Shown piece after piece: positions 43,594 to 52,672 of a DNA stretch of 64,000 nt. The DNA comes from Alphaproteobacteria bacterium (GTDB lineage: Bacteria > Pseudomonadota > Alphaproteobacteria > UBA8366). The stretch's first letter is position 1. Each line of letters opens with the position of its first letter. The position numbers and the translations under genes are program-made. The notes under the pieces were generated by a model. It ran no database searches and was not told where the DNA came from. It worked only from the letters and a program-made list of their open reading frames with translations. The stretch spans positions 142,054 through 206,053 of the forward strand of contig JAJFJD010000002.1 of NCBI GenBank assembly GCA_021774335.1, read 5' to 3'.

Positions 43594-45153
43594 CTAAACC
43601 TTCGAGACGCGCTCTAGCGGCGTCTCTCGCTCCGGCGGCATGTGGTCTTTCAGGTCCGCAAGCAGGTCCGACTTGACGGACGCAAAGGCCGGGTCGTCCC
43701 AAAGATTTTCCCACTGGTGCGGGTCGCGCTCAACGTCATAAAGCTCGCCTTCGGTGCCGTCATAGTAGCCGGTGCGGTCGTAGAACGTGCAGATGTAGCC
43801 ATCGCGGTACATTGTCGTTAGCTGGATGGCATTGCCGTTGTGGAAACGGGGCTCGTCGGGCGGGTCGTCGTCCCAAGTGATGATCGACCTTTCGTGACGG
43901 CTGCTGCCCGGCAGTACCGGCAGGGAGGAGCCCTGGAAGGCCGGGTCGGGTTCCAGGCCGGCAATGCTGGCGAAGGTCGGTGCCAGGTCGATATGCCCTA
44001 CCGGCTCGGTAATCTCTGCGGGAGTGACATCGGCCGAAGGCGCCGGCCGCCAGACCATCGGCGTCCGCATCAGCGCGTCGGTATGGAAGGCGCCCTTGAA
44101 GAGCATGCCGAAATCGCCCTGCATCTCGCCATGGTCTGTGGTGAACAGGACGTCCGTATCCTCGCCCCAGCCGAGCGTGGAAACCCGGTCGAGGACGCGG
44201 CCCAAGGCCTCGTCGATCAACTCATTCTCAACATGGACATTGGCGTTGATCTCGCGGATCTGGTCGGGGGTCATATTGGCCGGTATGAAGCTCGGCGGTA
44301 CCGCGAAGCTGAAACGGGCGCGTCCTTCATACCATTCCAGCCAGTGCCGGGGTTTGCGGGCAAGGATTGTCGCGCATTGTTCAGGGCTTCCTGGATACCC
44401 GTCCGGCAGGTCGAGATCACGCCAGTCGTGACGGGCAAGTTCGGCGCGGGGTGGATCCCAGGGATGATGCGGATCGGGGAAGCTAAGCCACAGGAACCAG
44501 TCGGCATCATCCGGCAGGGACTCAAGCCAGTCGATCGCCCGGTCCGCGACCCAGTCGGTGTGGTAAAGCTCGCGCTGGATGGGATTGAACCATACATGCG
44601 GCGCGTGAGTGTCACCGCCGACGCGGCTGCTCTGCACCTTATTCTTATCGACATATTCGAAGAAGCCGTCCACCGCGTCGGGATGATGTTCGGCCAGCCA
44701 CTTTGGGTAGTGATACATGCAACGGCCCGGCCGCCCGGTATGCGCGGCGAGTTCCATCCGTTCGAAACCGCGATGCGGTCCGGTTTTGCCGAGATCGGCG
44801 GCGAAGTTTTCGAAATAATTTTGGTCGGGTGCGGACGACGGTTCGAAATGCGCTTTGCCGATCAACGCGGTTCGGTAACCTGCCTGGTCCTGTAGCCAAG
44901 CCGCGGCATTTGGCGTGTCCAGCGGCAGTGGGATTCCGTTCATTGTCACGCCGTGCGTTCGCGGATGCTGGCCGGTAAGCATCGTAGAGCGCGCCGGCAT
45001 GCACACGGTGTTCTGATTGTAGGCACGTCGGTAGACGATGCCGTCGCTTGCCAGCCGGTCGAGCACCGGGGTTCGCGCGATCTGACCGCCGTTGCAGCCA
45101 ACGCCGTCATAACGCTGCTGATCGGTGGTGACGAACAAAATTTTTCGTGCCAC
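43594..45153 (-). CDS. Sulfatase (formylglycine type)
   Basis: A 519-residue alkaline-phosphatase-superfamily hydrolase. C51 and R55 in CMPARSTMLTG form the C-x-P-x-R motif whose Cys matures to formylglycine. The N-terminal TTDQQRYD metal site and the HPRTHGV block follow the S1 sulfatase pattern. TDHGEMQGDFGML, near residue 340, carries the other metal ligands. There is no signal peptide, so it is probably cytoplasmic. Phosphonate monoester hydrolase activity is possible. No maturase gene is in the window. Confidence 0.93.
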   Translation of the reverse strand: MARKILFVTTDQQRYDGVGCNGGQIARTPVLDRLASDGIVYRRAYNQNTVCMPARSTMLTGQHPRTHGVTMNGIPLPLDTPNAAAWLQDQAGYRTALIGKAHFEPSSAPDQNYFENFAADLGKTGPHRGFERMELAAHTGRPGRCMYHYPKWLAEHHPDAVDGFFEYVDKNKVQSSRVGGDTHAPHVWFNPIQRELYHTDWVADRAIDWLESLPDDADWFLWLSFPDPHHPWDPPRAELARHDWRDLDLPDGYPGSPEQCATILARKPRHWLEWYEGRARFSFAVPPSFIPANMTPDQIREINANVHVENELIDEALGRVLDRVSTLGWGEDTDVLFTTDHGEMQGDFGMLFKGAFHTDALMRTPMVWRPAPSADVTPAEITEPVGHIDLAPTFASIAGLEPDPAFQGSSLPVLPGSSRHERSIITWDDDPPDEPRFHNGNAIQLTTMYRDGYICTFYDRTGYYDGTEGELYDVERDPHQWENLWDDPAFASVKSDLLADLKDHMPPERETPLERVSKV

Positions 45154-45713
45154 TAGTGTTGCTCCGCTTCAAGTTGCCTCGGGTGATTGTCTTGATTTTT
45201 GGTTCGGGTGCAATGGCAGCGTCGGTCACCCGCCAAACCATTCTCGCCGCTTCCATGCCAGCTTCAGCTCTCAGGTTGGATCGTGGGATCGGTAACGCCG
45301 GCTCGTCGCCAGGATGGAGTGGGATCCGGGAGAGCTATGCCTGGAACACGGCCTCAACAGTGTCATTGGACGCTGCAACGGCCAATCTCCGCTCCAACAC
45401 AGCGCATCGGTGGAATACGCGCCCCTAGGGCGCCGGCAGGTTGTTTGCCGGACAAGTATCGGTACACAATCATCCATGTTGAAGGACCTCAAATGGGGAA
45501 CTTCAGATGAGGCCAACGATTAGCAGGAAATCAAGGACACGCTCGATTATCCGTCAAAGCGATCACCGGGCGCCAAACCGCCGGAAGCCGACGAGCCGGA
45601 GAAGGCATGACGTAACGTACCAAGGATCGTTTCTTGCGTATGGGACGGCGGCGCTCCAACAACCGATTGGACCCGCGCGCGGTGTCCGGACGACGAATTA
45701 GAAGTACCGGCCA
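45154..45713. other. 560-base gap: divergent control region with an interrupted short frame
   Basis: No supported gene. On the plus strand a frame from ATG 45476 reads MLKDLKWGTSDEAND, hits TAG at 45521 and continues as QEIKDTLDYPSKR to end near EPEKA at 45610. It looks protein-like on both sides of the stop, but has no ribosome site, so a decayed small gene is possible. Otherwise the gap separates the divergent sulfatase and SGNH genes. Confidence 0.4.
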
Positions 45714-46904
45714 ATGAAAAAGGTTTTGTTCACCGTCATCGCGATCGCCGTCAGCACGGCCATACCGCTTGTGCTGGCCGAGATCACGCTACGGTTCTTG
45801 CCGGTCTCCACCAGCCTTTTCGGCCAGCCGGTCAACGAAACAAGTTCGGTTTTCCGCTTCCTGCCGGACCGCGACTATCTCTGGTCAAGAGATTGGAACT
45901 TCAGCATCGTCAACGGCGGCCATGTCAACAGCTCGGGGTTCGTCAGCGACCGCGATTACGAGGCAGATACCACGTCGCCGCTCCTCGCGGTGATTGGTGA
46001 TTCCTATGTTGAGGCGACAATGGTGCCGTACGCCAAAACGCTTCAAGGCCGGCTTGCCGCCAAGATTGCGAGGCACGGCCGGGTGTACAGTTTCGCCGCT
46101 TCGGCCGCCCCGCTCAGCCAGTATCTCGCATGGGCGCGCCATGCGCGGGAGACCTACCGGCCGGATGCCATGGTGTTCGTGATTGTCGGCAACGATTTCG
46201 ACGAGAGTCTTCTCGCCTATAGGCAGTGGCCCGGGTTTCATCATTACGCCGAGGACTCCGGAGGTATCCTTAAATTAATCCGCATCGATTACGAGCCGAA
46301 CCCCTGGCGAGTGCTGGTCCAGCACTCGGCCCTGGCCCGGTACCTACTGTTTAACCTCCAGGTGATGCCGGCGCTCGTGCGGACCAAATCCGCGCTCGGC
46401 GAGCATTGGAAGCGGGCGACATCTGTGGAGTCGGATCGCGACGCGGGTGAGGACACCAAAGTCAACGCACGCAAAGGCGAGGGCACCGTAAAGGGTCGGC
46501 AATACCTCGGAAACGTACCCCGTGTCGTCAAGGCAAAACGCGTCGCTGATGCGAAGCGGGCGGTTGATGCGTTCTTCCGGGATCTTCCCGGAATGGCCGG
46601 CCTGGCGCCGGCGCGAATCTTGTTCGTCGTTGATGGCGTCCGGTATCCGTTTGTTGCCCACGAACCGGAGGATTACTTCATCTACATGCGCCGCTATTTC
46701 ATGGCGCGCGCGAGGGCGCTCGACTACGGCGCCATCGATATGGACCATCACTTCCTGCCCGAACACGAGGCAAACGGCACCCGCTTCGAGTTTCCCACGG
46801 ATGGGCACTGGAACGCCGCCGCCCATGGTCTCGCCGCCAAGGTGGTCGCCGACTCAGACTTATTCAAGCAGAGTTTCGCAGCGCCGGCGGGCGGCAAACC
46901 GTGA
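45714..46904 (+). CDS. SGNH-hydrolase-like envelope protein
   Basis: A 396-residue protein with an N-terminal signal anchor (residues 2-22). The GDS-type nucleophile is in AVIGDSYVEA, an oxyanion Asn is in IVGNDFDE and a C-terminal DGHWNAAAH gives the Asp/His pair, as in AlgX/AlgJ and PatB-type O-acetyltransferases or esterases of cell-surface glycans. The middle (residues 235-285) is basic and low in structure. It is probably periplasmic and may modify exopolysaccharide; no polysaccharide genes are nearby. Confidence 0.82.
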   Translation: MKKVLFTVIAIAVSTAIPLVLAEITLRFLPVSTSLFGQPVNETSSVFRFLPDRDYLWSRDWNFSIVNGGHVNSSGFVSDRDYEADTTSPLLAVIGDSYVEATMVPYAKTLQGRLAAKIARHGRVYSFAASAAPLSQYLAWARHARETYRPDAMVFVIVGNDFDESLLAYRQWPGFHHYAEDSGGILKLIRIDYEPNPWRVLVQHSALARYLLFNLQVMPALVRTKSALGEHWKRATSVESDRDAGEDTKVNARKGEGTVKGRQYLGNVPRVVKAKRVADAKRAVDAFFRDLPGMAGLAPARILFVVDGVRYPFVAHEPEDYFIYMRRYFMARARALDYGAIDMDHHFLPEHEANGTRFEFPTDGHWNAAAHGLAAKVVADSDLFKQSFAAPAGGKP

Positions 46905-47110
46905 CGCGCCGCGTCCGGCGAGTTGAAAAGTCACCCAGTGATCCCCGCGTCGCTCGAAAAATGTTTCCGATTGCCGGCTAATGCGGAAGCAGGGCGCAAC
47001 AGCCGCCCGACGATTTGGGCAATGCAAGTTGAAGGGCGTACCATTGGAGAATGGTATCCAAGGTAATTCTTGGGAGCTTCTAAATTAGTCCATCTGTGCT
47101 GAGGTGAGCG

Positions 47111-48055
47111 ATGAGTGTCAATTCCGTTAATGAAATCGAAGTTATCCCGACTGGCGCCGCCTTGGGCGCCGAACTCCGCGGTCTCGACCTGACGCAGGAC
47201 ATTCCGGTGGAAACAGCGGAGACACTCAAGCGCCTTTGGGCAGAGCACATGGTGTTGCTGATTCGCGGACAACCATTGGAAAAGACCCGATTGCTCGAAG
47301 TCGCCGACATGCTCGGCGGTCGGCAGGAGACGGCGTCGCGCGCGATGCTTGTGAAGGGCGGCATCAAGGCAGGCTCGGCGCGGATTTCCGATGTGGCGGG
47401 GGTGAGCCTGATCTCGAATCTCGGCGATGACGGCAAGCCGCGCAAAATCACGGAAGGGTCGGGAAGCCTCGAAATTAAATGGCACACCGATAACTCATAT
47501 TCGCAGAATCCGCCGATGGGGAGCATCCTGAACGCCATTACAGTGCCGGTGGACGGCGGCGGGCACACGTCGTTTTGCAACATGGTATTGGCGTACGAGA
47601 CGCTTCCGGACGATTTGAAGCGCGCAGTCGAAGGCAAGCATATGCGTCACGACAACACGCACAATACCGTCGGCAAGGTGCGCGCGATCTTCAAGGAACC
47701 GACGTGCCGGGAGGATATCGAAGGTCCGGTTCATCCGCTGGTCCGTGTACATCCGGTCACCGGCAAGCGAGCGCTTTATCTAAGCCGCCGGCACGGCTGG
47801 CCGTCGAGCTATATCGTCGAATCCGGAGATGCGGAAAGCGAGGCCCTGCAGGATCGGCTCTGGGCGCATATCGACCAGGAGCGCTTCACCTGGACCCACG
47901 ACACATGGCAGTCCGGTGATGTCCTGATGTGGGACAACCAATCCGTTCTGCATCGCCGTTCAGAAATCGACCATTCCCAAGCGCGGCTGTTGCAGCGAAC
48001 GCTGGTTAAGGCTGAGCGGTTCATTTCCGCCTGGGAACCGACGCAAGCGCCATAG
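47111..48055 (+). CDS. TauD/TfdA family Fe(II)/2-oxoglutarate dioxygenase
   Basis: A 314-residue oxygenase. H125 and D127 in KWHTDNSY bind iron; the distal His is in SVLHRRS and the 2-oxoglutarate Arg lies near the end in QARLLQRT. Members hydroxylate sulfonates, sulfate esters, phenoxyalkanoates or carnitine-like compounds. A stretch at residues 76-96 (RAMLVKGGIKAGS) is unlike TauD and may shape the substrate pocket. It is related to the second dioxygenase at 52673 but clearly diverged. It is convergent with the SDR gene. Confidence 0.92.
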   Translation: MSVNSVNEIEVIPTGAALGAELRGLDLTQDIPVETAETLKRLWAEHMVLLIRGQPLEKTRLLEVADMLGGRQETASRAMLVKGGIKAGSARISDVAGVSLISNLGDDGKPRKITEGSGSLEIKWHTDNSYSQNPPMGSILNAITVPVDGGGHTSFCNMVLAYETLPDDLKRAVEGKHMRHDNTHNTVGKVRAIFKEPTCREDIEGPVHPLVRVHPVTGKRALYLSRRHGWPSSYIVESGDAESEALQDRLWAHIDQERFTWTHDTWQSGDVLMWDNQSVLHRRSEIDHSQARLLQRTLVKAERFISAWEPTQAP

Positions 48056-48089
48056 TGTCGAGAGAACTAAGGGACAAGAATCAAACGGA

Positions 48090-48878
48090 TTATATGCTGC
48101 GCGTGCGGCCGCCATCGACGTTGATCGCAGTTCCGGTGATGCGACTTGCCCTGCTTGAGGCAAGAAATATTGCCAGATCGGAAATGTCCGTCATTCGGAT
48201 GACGCATCGAAGCGGCACTTCTTCGCATAGCTTCTGCTCGGCATTTTTTTGGTTCAGGCCATGATCCCGCATGGTTCGCTCAACCAGGTCGTCCCAGCGG
48301 TCGGTGTCCGTCGAGCCTGGGCAGATTGCATTGACCGTTATGCTCTTCGGGCCGAACAAGTTGGCCATCGCCTTCGTTACGCTATTGGTGCCCATGTTGA
48401 TCGGCCCGGACAGCATCGAATAAGGAGATGGCTCACGGCCGCGCGTCCCAGACAGGTTGATGATACGTGCCTGATCGGATTTTTCTAGATGCGAGGCGCA
48501 TTCACGCGTCATACGCATTAGTCCGATCGGTTTGATCATAAAGTTCTCTTCGAGAACATCCTCGGGGATGTCCATCAACCCGCCGCGAAAGAAGCCCGCG
48601 GCATTGTTTACGAGAATGTCGAGTCCGCCGAGCGCCGCAATTCCTTCCGCCACCGCAGGCTTAATTCGCGCCCGCTCAAGGAAGTCGAGTTGAATGATCG
48701 GTGCCTTTACGCCGTGTAGATTCCCGAGGTCCCGCGACAATGCTTCGCAGTCGGACGGGTTGCGGGTAAAGAGCGCAACGTCAACGCCCTCTTCTGCGAG
48801 CCCGCGTGCGATCGCCGCCCCGATGCCGCGCGAAGCGCCTGTCACAAAGGCTTTGCGGCCTCTCAAATTCAGTTCCAT
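48090..48878 (-). CDS. SDR-family protein lacking the usual YxxxK motif
   Basis: A 262-residue short-chain dehydrogenase fold. TGASRGIG (residues 13-20) and LVNNAAG (89-95) bind and position NAD(P). S143 lies in INLSG. The expected Tyr is absent: K169 in NSVTK is preceded at the Tyr position by N165, and the only nearby Tyr, Y153, has Ser four residues later. It may be a non-canonical reductase or a hydratase/isomerase. GAGGAG lies 8 bases before ATG 48878; ATG 48884 is too close to it. Convergent with the dioxygenase. Confidence 0.85.
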   Translation of the reverse strand: MELNLRGRKAFVTGASRGIGAAIARGLAEEGVDVALFTRNPSDCEALSRDLGNLHGVKAPIIQLDFLERARIKPAVAEGIAALGGLDILVNNAAGFFRGGLMDIPEDVLEENFMIKPIGLMRMTRECASHLEKSDQARIINLSGTRGREPSPYSMLSGPINMGTNSVTKAMANLFGPKSITVNAICPGSTDTDRWDDLVERTMRDHGLNQKNAEQKLCEEVPLRCVIRMTDISDLAIFLASSRASRITGTAINVDGGRTRSI

Positions 48879-49357
48879 ATTCATCACTCCTCTGTTCACC
48901 GATGCCTCGCACACGGTGTGTGCCGAGATTGCTGGTCCGGCGGCTATCCGGTTTCTTGTCCGACCACAATTATCGGCGCGAGACTGCCTGCGGCCAAATT
49001 CATCCACGCGGCCCACGCAACCAAGCTCCTCGTATGCCACCCGCAATTTCTGCAATTGCCCGCTATGGTCTATGCTGGTTCAGAGCAAGCGAGTAATTCA
49101 CAGGATAGGTTTCGGCGCTAAAGACATTCTTGGGCTGTGGCCTGCAGGGTGGAGCACTCGTCGCGCTAAGGGGCGAATGATGTGGCCGCCAGCTTCTGGA
49201 GACACGCGCCACCGCGTTTCTGATCTTTCTGGTAATCGTCACCGGGTTCGAACAAAAGCATCCTAAGCGCGCGCACTATTCGCATTTACGGTCGTGGAAA
49301 TATTGCTTCCTCCGCGACTGGGCGAAGAACAAGCAGAAACGATTTGGGAGGAACAAA
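48879..49357. other. 479-base gap, divergent control region without a gene
   Basis: Several overlapping open frames cover the first half, but none has a ribosome site or recognisable protein motifs. It separates the SDR and the binding-protein genes and must contain both promoters. The palindrome at 48909 is the only distinct element. Confidence 0.55.
48909..48923. promoter_or_regulatory. Inverted repeat upstream of the SDR gene
   Basis: GCACAC-GGT-GTGTGC, 6-bp arms, 30 bases before the SDR start. A possible GntR- or TetR-type operator. Confidence 0.35.
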
Positions 49358-50425
49358 ATGCGCTTTGGTTTGAAAACGACTTTCGTTGCGATGGCGGTTG
49401 CCTTTGCCATTGCCCCGGGTGCCGCGAACGCCGCCGATTACACAGGCAAAAAAATCACGTTCATCGTCCCCTTTAAGGAAGGAGGTGGCGGCTCCGTCTA
49501 TACCCGGTTCCTCTCACCCCTATTCGCAAAACATCTTCCCGGCGCGCCAACCGCCATCGTCCGCAACATTCCCGGCGGAGGCTCCGTTAAGGGTGCCAAC
49601 GAGTTCATGCGAAAGGCCAAACCGGACGGAAGGGTTGTCTTCAATACCGGAACCGGGACGCTGTACAAATACCTGCTCAAGCAGAAATCGGTGAAATACG
49701 ACCCGCGGGACTTCATTCCGTTGATGGCGTCGCCGTTCGGCGTTCTTATCTATGTTCGAAGCGAGCTAGGCGTCAAAACAGGTGAGGTCAAAAAGCTGCT
49801 CGGCCGGCAAATCATCATGGGAGACCGTTCGCCGACCGCCGGCGGCATGCCGATTCTGCTGAGCTATCATCTTCTGGGCTTGGACGTAAAATATATCTTC
49901 GGTCTCAGCACCGGCAAGCGCCGCCAAGCCTTCCAGCGTGGCGAAACGACGATCAATCAAGACAACAATGCCGCCTATACAAAGAAAGTCCTTCCGTTGA
50001 TCAAGGAGGGCGTCGCTATTCCGCTCTACACACTCGGATATGTCGGCGGCAACGGTGAAATCATTCGCGATCCCATGTTGCCTGACATCCCGACCTTCAA
50101 CGAAATTTACGAGCAAATTCATGGCAAAAAACTCGCTGGTGTGGAGGCGCGCGTTTGGAAGGCCGTTCACACCATCAAGATCATGGCGGCCAAAATGATG
50201 GTGTTGCCGAAAGGAACGAACAAGGACGTGGTCGCGACCTACCATGCGGCGGCCCAAAAGGTGGTCAACGACCCTGATGTTACTGGCAAGAACGGTAAGA
50301 AGCTTCTCGGCCCCTATCCGCAAGCTTTGGGAAAGGATGCCATGGCCGTATTACTGGCCTCATCCGTGCTGGACAAGGAAGCACAGGATTGGCTGATCAA
50401 TTGGACCAACAGTCTGAAAAAATAG
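49358..50425 (+). CDS. Tripartite tricarboxylate transporter substrate-binding protein (TctC/Bug family)
   Basis: A 355-residue periplasmic receptor with a classic signal peptide (LKTTFVAMAVAFAIA, cleavage after AANA). The mature part begins DYTGKKITFIVPFKEGGG and NIPGGGSVKGANEF, the two loops that hold the ligand carboxylate in Bug proteins. The ligand is probably a small carboxylic acid. GGGAGG is about 9 bases upstream of the ATG. It is convergent with the TctA-TctB gene across a strong terminator, so the receptor and membrane part are separately transcribed. Confidence 0.92.
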   Translation: MRFGLKTTFVAMAVAFAIAPGAANAADYTGKKITFIVPFKEGGGGSVYTRFLSPLFAKHLPGAPTAIVRNIPGGGSVKGANEFMRKAKPDGRVVFNTGTGTLYKYLLKQKSVKYDPRDFIPLMASPFGVLIYVRSELGVKTGEVKKLLGRQIIMGDRSPTAGGMPILLSYHLLGLDVKYIFGLSTGKRRQAFQRGETTINQDNNAAYTKKVLPLIKEGVAIPLYTLGYVGGNGEIIRDPMLPDIPTFNEIYEQIHGKKLAGVEARVWKAVHTIKIMAAKMMVLPKGTNKDVVATYHAAAQKVVNDPDVTGKNGKKLLGPYPQALGKDAMAVLLASSVLDKEAQDWLINWTNSLKK

Positions 50426-50447
50426 TCTCGCCGCCAATTGGTATTAA

Positions 50448-50491
50448 AACGCAACAAAGCCGGTGCTTCACAGCGCCGGCTTTGTTGCGTT
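50448..50491. terminator. Bidirectional terminator between convergent transporter genes
   Basis: AACGCAACAAAGCCGG and CCGGCTTTGTTGCGTT form a perfect 16-bp stem that extends to about 19 bp through a G-U pair, with a six-base loop. It ends 36 bases before the convergent gene's stop, and serves both strands. Confidence 0.85.
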
Positions 50492-50526
50492 CCGCCATCG
50501 GTACTGCTGCACGATCAGTATCCGCG

Positions 50527-52518
50527 CTAATTAATAAAGGGCCAAGGCATCGGCCAATAGGCCTGCAGCAACCCTGCGGGATACTCGAGCACCAGTAGAT
50601 TGCCGAGTGTGCCCAGCAAGAGCACGAAGGCTGCCGCGCCAAACGCCGACGACAGGATCGTCGTCCGGGCCTTTACCCTCAGAAATACGAAGATGAATAT
50701 CGCAATAGCAAAAACGAAACCGATCAACGTCGACCCAATCAACAGGCTCACAAGCCATAGAATATAATGCAAAGCGCTGCGCTTCTCGGGAAACGAGTCG
50801 ACCGTTTTGTGTTCGCTATCGAAAAAGACGACATTCGGTTCGCGCCCGAGAACAAGCCTGGTCCCGATCCATATCAATGGAATCAAGGTGAGTACCGCCG
50901 CCGTGACCGGATACACCCACATGCTGAAGGCGCGCGGCGCCGTGTCAACGATCGCCCAGATGGGCAGGACCAAAACGACCAACAGAAACATCATCTGCGG
51001 CCATGGCTTCTCCGCCGAATGCTCCGGCGTCTGGCGTGGATCGAAACCGTGGCTCTTGGTGCGTAAAGCAATGATTGCGGAAAGAACGACCAAGGCAAGC
51101 AGGACGAGGACGACCGGCCGGTCGAGAAAGCTCAGACCATAGGCTTGAACCGTCTGATAAACGGCATCCTCCACTTTCTTTGAGAGCACGAATCCGATCA
51201 GGAGGGCCGGACGCGACCATCCGAAACGCTTCATGTAGATACCCAGCGTCCCCAGCACCAGCAGGCCGATGATATCGCCCCAATCACGCGTCGCCTGATA
51301 TGCCGCGAAAAAGATAATCGAGAACATGAATGGCGCGATCAGCGTGTAGCGGATCGTCGTCAGCTTCGAGATCGAAGGCGCCAGCAGCAAACAGGCTCCT
51401 GCGCCGAAGATGTTGGCGAGGGCGATCGACCAGATGATGACAAAGGAAAGATCGAGATTCTCGTTTACCATCTCGGGGCCCGGCTCGAGCCCGATCAGAA
51501 TCAATCCACCAAGCAGCAGAGCCATACTGCCGGAGCCGGGTATTCCGAATAGTAATGTCGGGATCAGGGCGCCGCCTTCTTTCGCGTTGTTCGCAGACTC
51601 GGGTGCGATCACGCCTCGAATATCGCCATGGCCAAACCGGGATTTGTCCTTGCTGATCTGCTTGATGTGACCATAGGCGATCCAGTCGATTACCGATCCG
51701 CCAAGCCCGGGCAACGCGCCGATAAGACAGCCAATACCCGAACACCGAAGGACGATCCATTTGTGTTCGATAGCGTCGCGGAAGCCTTGGACCCAACCGT
51801 CGCCGAGGACGCCAGACTCGGAGATGGTCCGTTGTCGGCGCAGCAGGTCGACGATCTCCGGTATGGCGAACATACCGAGCCCGACGATGATGAGTGGGAC
51901 GCCGTCGGTAAGGTAAAGATTATCAAAGGCCATCCGCATTTCCGCGGTGGTGAAAGCGGTGCCAATAGCGCCGATCAACAAGCCCAGCCCACAGGAGGCG
52001 AGCCCCTTTGCCGCGCTGGCGCCGGTAAGCATGCCGACCATCGTCAAAGCAAGAAGGACAAGCATTAGCTGTTCGCCAAATCCGATCGCTAAAATGATCG
52101 GTTTGGCGATGAAAATTGCTCCGGTTAGAACTATGGCGCCGAAGACGCCGCCGAACAGCGACGCCGTAAACGCCGCGCCCAGCGCGCGCGCCGCCTGACC
52201 TTGTTTGGAGAGGGGAAACCCGTCAAGGACTGTGGCCTGCGACGAGGCCGTGCCGGGGATCCCCATGAGCACCGATGGGAAGGTATCGGATGTGGCGGTG
52301 ACGGATGTAAGCCCTATCATCATGGCCAGCGCCGGTCCTGGATCGGTGCCATAGATGAAGGGAAGTACAAGCGATAGGCCTGCAATGCCGCCAAGACCCG
52401 GCAGAATCCCGACTGCCAACCCCAATGCAACGCCGAGAACCAGAAACAATAAATGTTGCCCGCTCAATAACTGGAGCAGAGCATCAAGGACAACGTCGAT
52501 CGCTTCCTCCCATCTCAT
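50527..52518 (-). CDS. Tripartite tricarboxylate transporter permease, TctA fused to TctB
   Basis: A 663-residue membrane protein. Residues 1-490 are TctA, with GLAVGILPGLGGIAGL near the start and the second PGLGG repeat (GALPGLGGSVIDW) near residue 270; about twelve helices. Residues 510-663 form four further helices in TctB layout (IWAIVDTAPRAFSMWVYP, then FVFLRVKARTT). TctA and TctB are usually separate proteins. The start at MRWEEAID replaces a longer in-frame start whose first 29 residues are arginine-rich and unlike TctA. Works with a TctC receptor, probably the convergent one. Confidence 0.93.
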   Translation of the reverse strand: MRWEEAIDVVLDALLQLLSGQHLLFLVLGVALGLAVGILPGLGGIAGLSLVLPFIYGTDPGPALAMMIGLTSVTATSDTFPSVLMGIPGTASSQATVLDGFPLSKQGQAARALGAAFTASLFGGVFGAIVLTGAIFIAKPIILAIGFGEQLMLVLLALTMVGMLTGASAAKGLASCGLGLLIGAIGTAFTTAEMRMAFDNLYLTDGVPLIIVGLGMFAIPEIVDLLRRQRTISESGVLGDGWVQGFRDAIEHKWIVLRCSGIGCLIGALPGLGGSVIDWIAYGHIKQISKDKSRFGHGDIRGVIAPESANNAKEGGALIPTLLFGIPGSGSMALLLGGLILIGLEPGPEMVNENLDLSFVIIWSIALANIFGAGACLLLAPSISKLTTIRYTLIAPFMFSIIFFAAYQATRDWGDIIGLLVLGTLGIYMKRFGWSRPALLIGFVLSKKVEDAVYQTVQAYGLSFLDRPVVLVLLALVVLSAIIALRTKSHGFDPRQTPEHSAEKPWPQMMFLLVVLVLPIWAIVDTAPRAFSMWVYPVTAAVLTLIPLIWIGTRLVLGREPNVVFFDSEHKTVDSFPEKRSALHYILWLVSLLIGSTLIGFVFAIAIFIFVFLRVKARTTILSSAFGAAAFVLLLGTLGNLLVLEYPAGLLQAYWPMPWPFIN

Positions 52519-52672
52519 GCGGTGGCCAACTTTTCCGGGCCACCTCGTTTTCCTCGAAGCATAGTGGGCCTTCGCACCACCGTCCAACGGACGCCGAACT
52601 ATCACCCGTCCCAGAGCTGCTGCCGCCGCGGCGCGATCATTCTTCGCGTGAAATCGCGATAACCGGCGAAAA

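Noticed and set aside
49228..49270. tRNA-like GGTTCGAA word
   Set aside because: No acceptor stem or anticodon arm can be folded around it.
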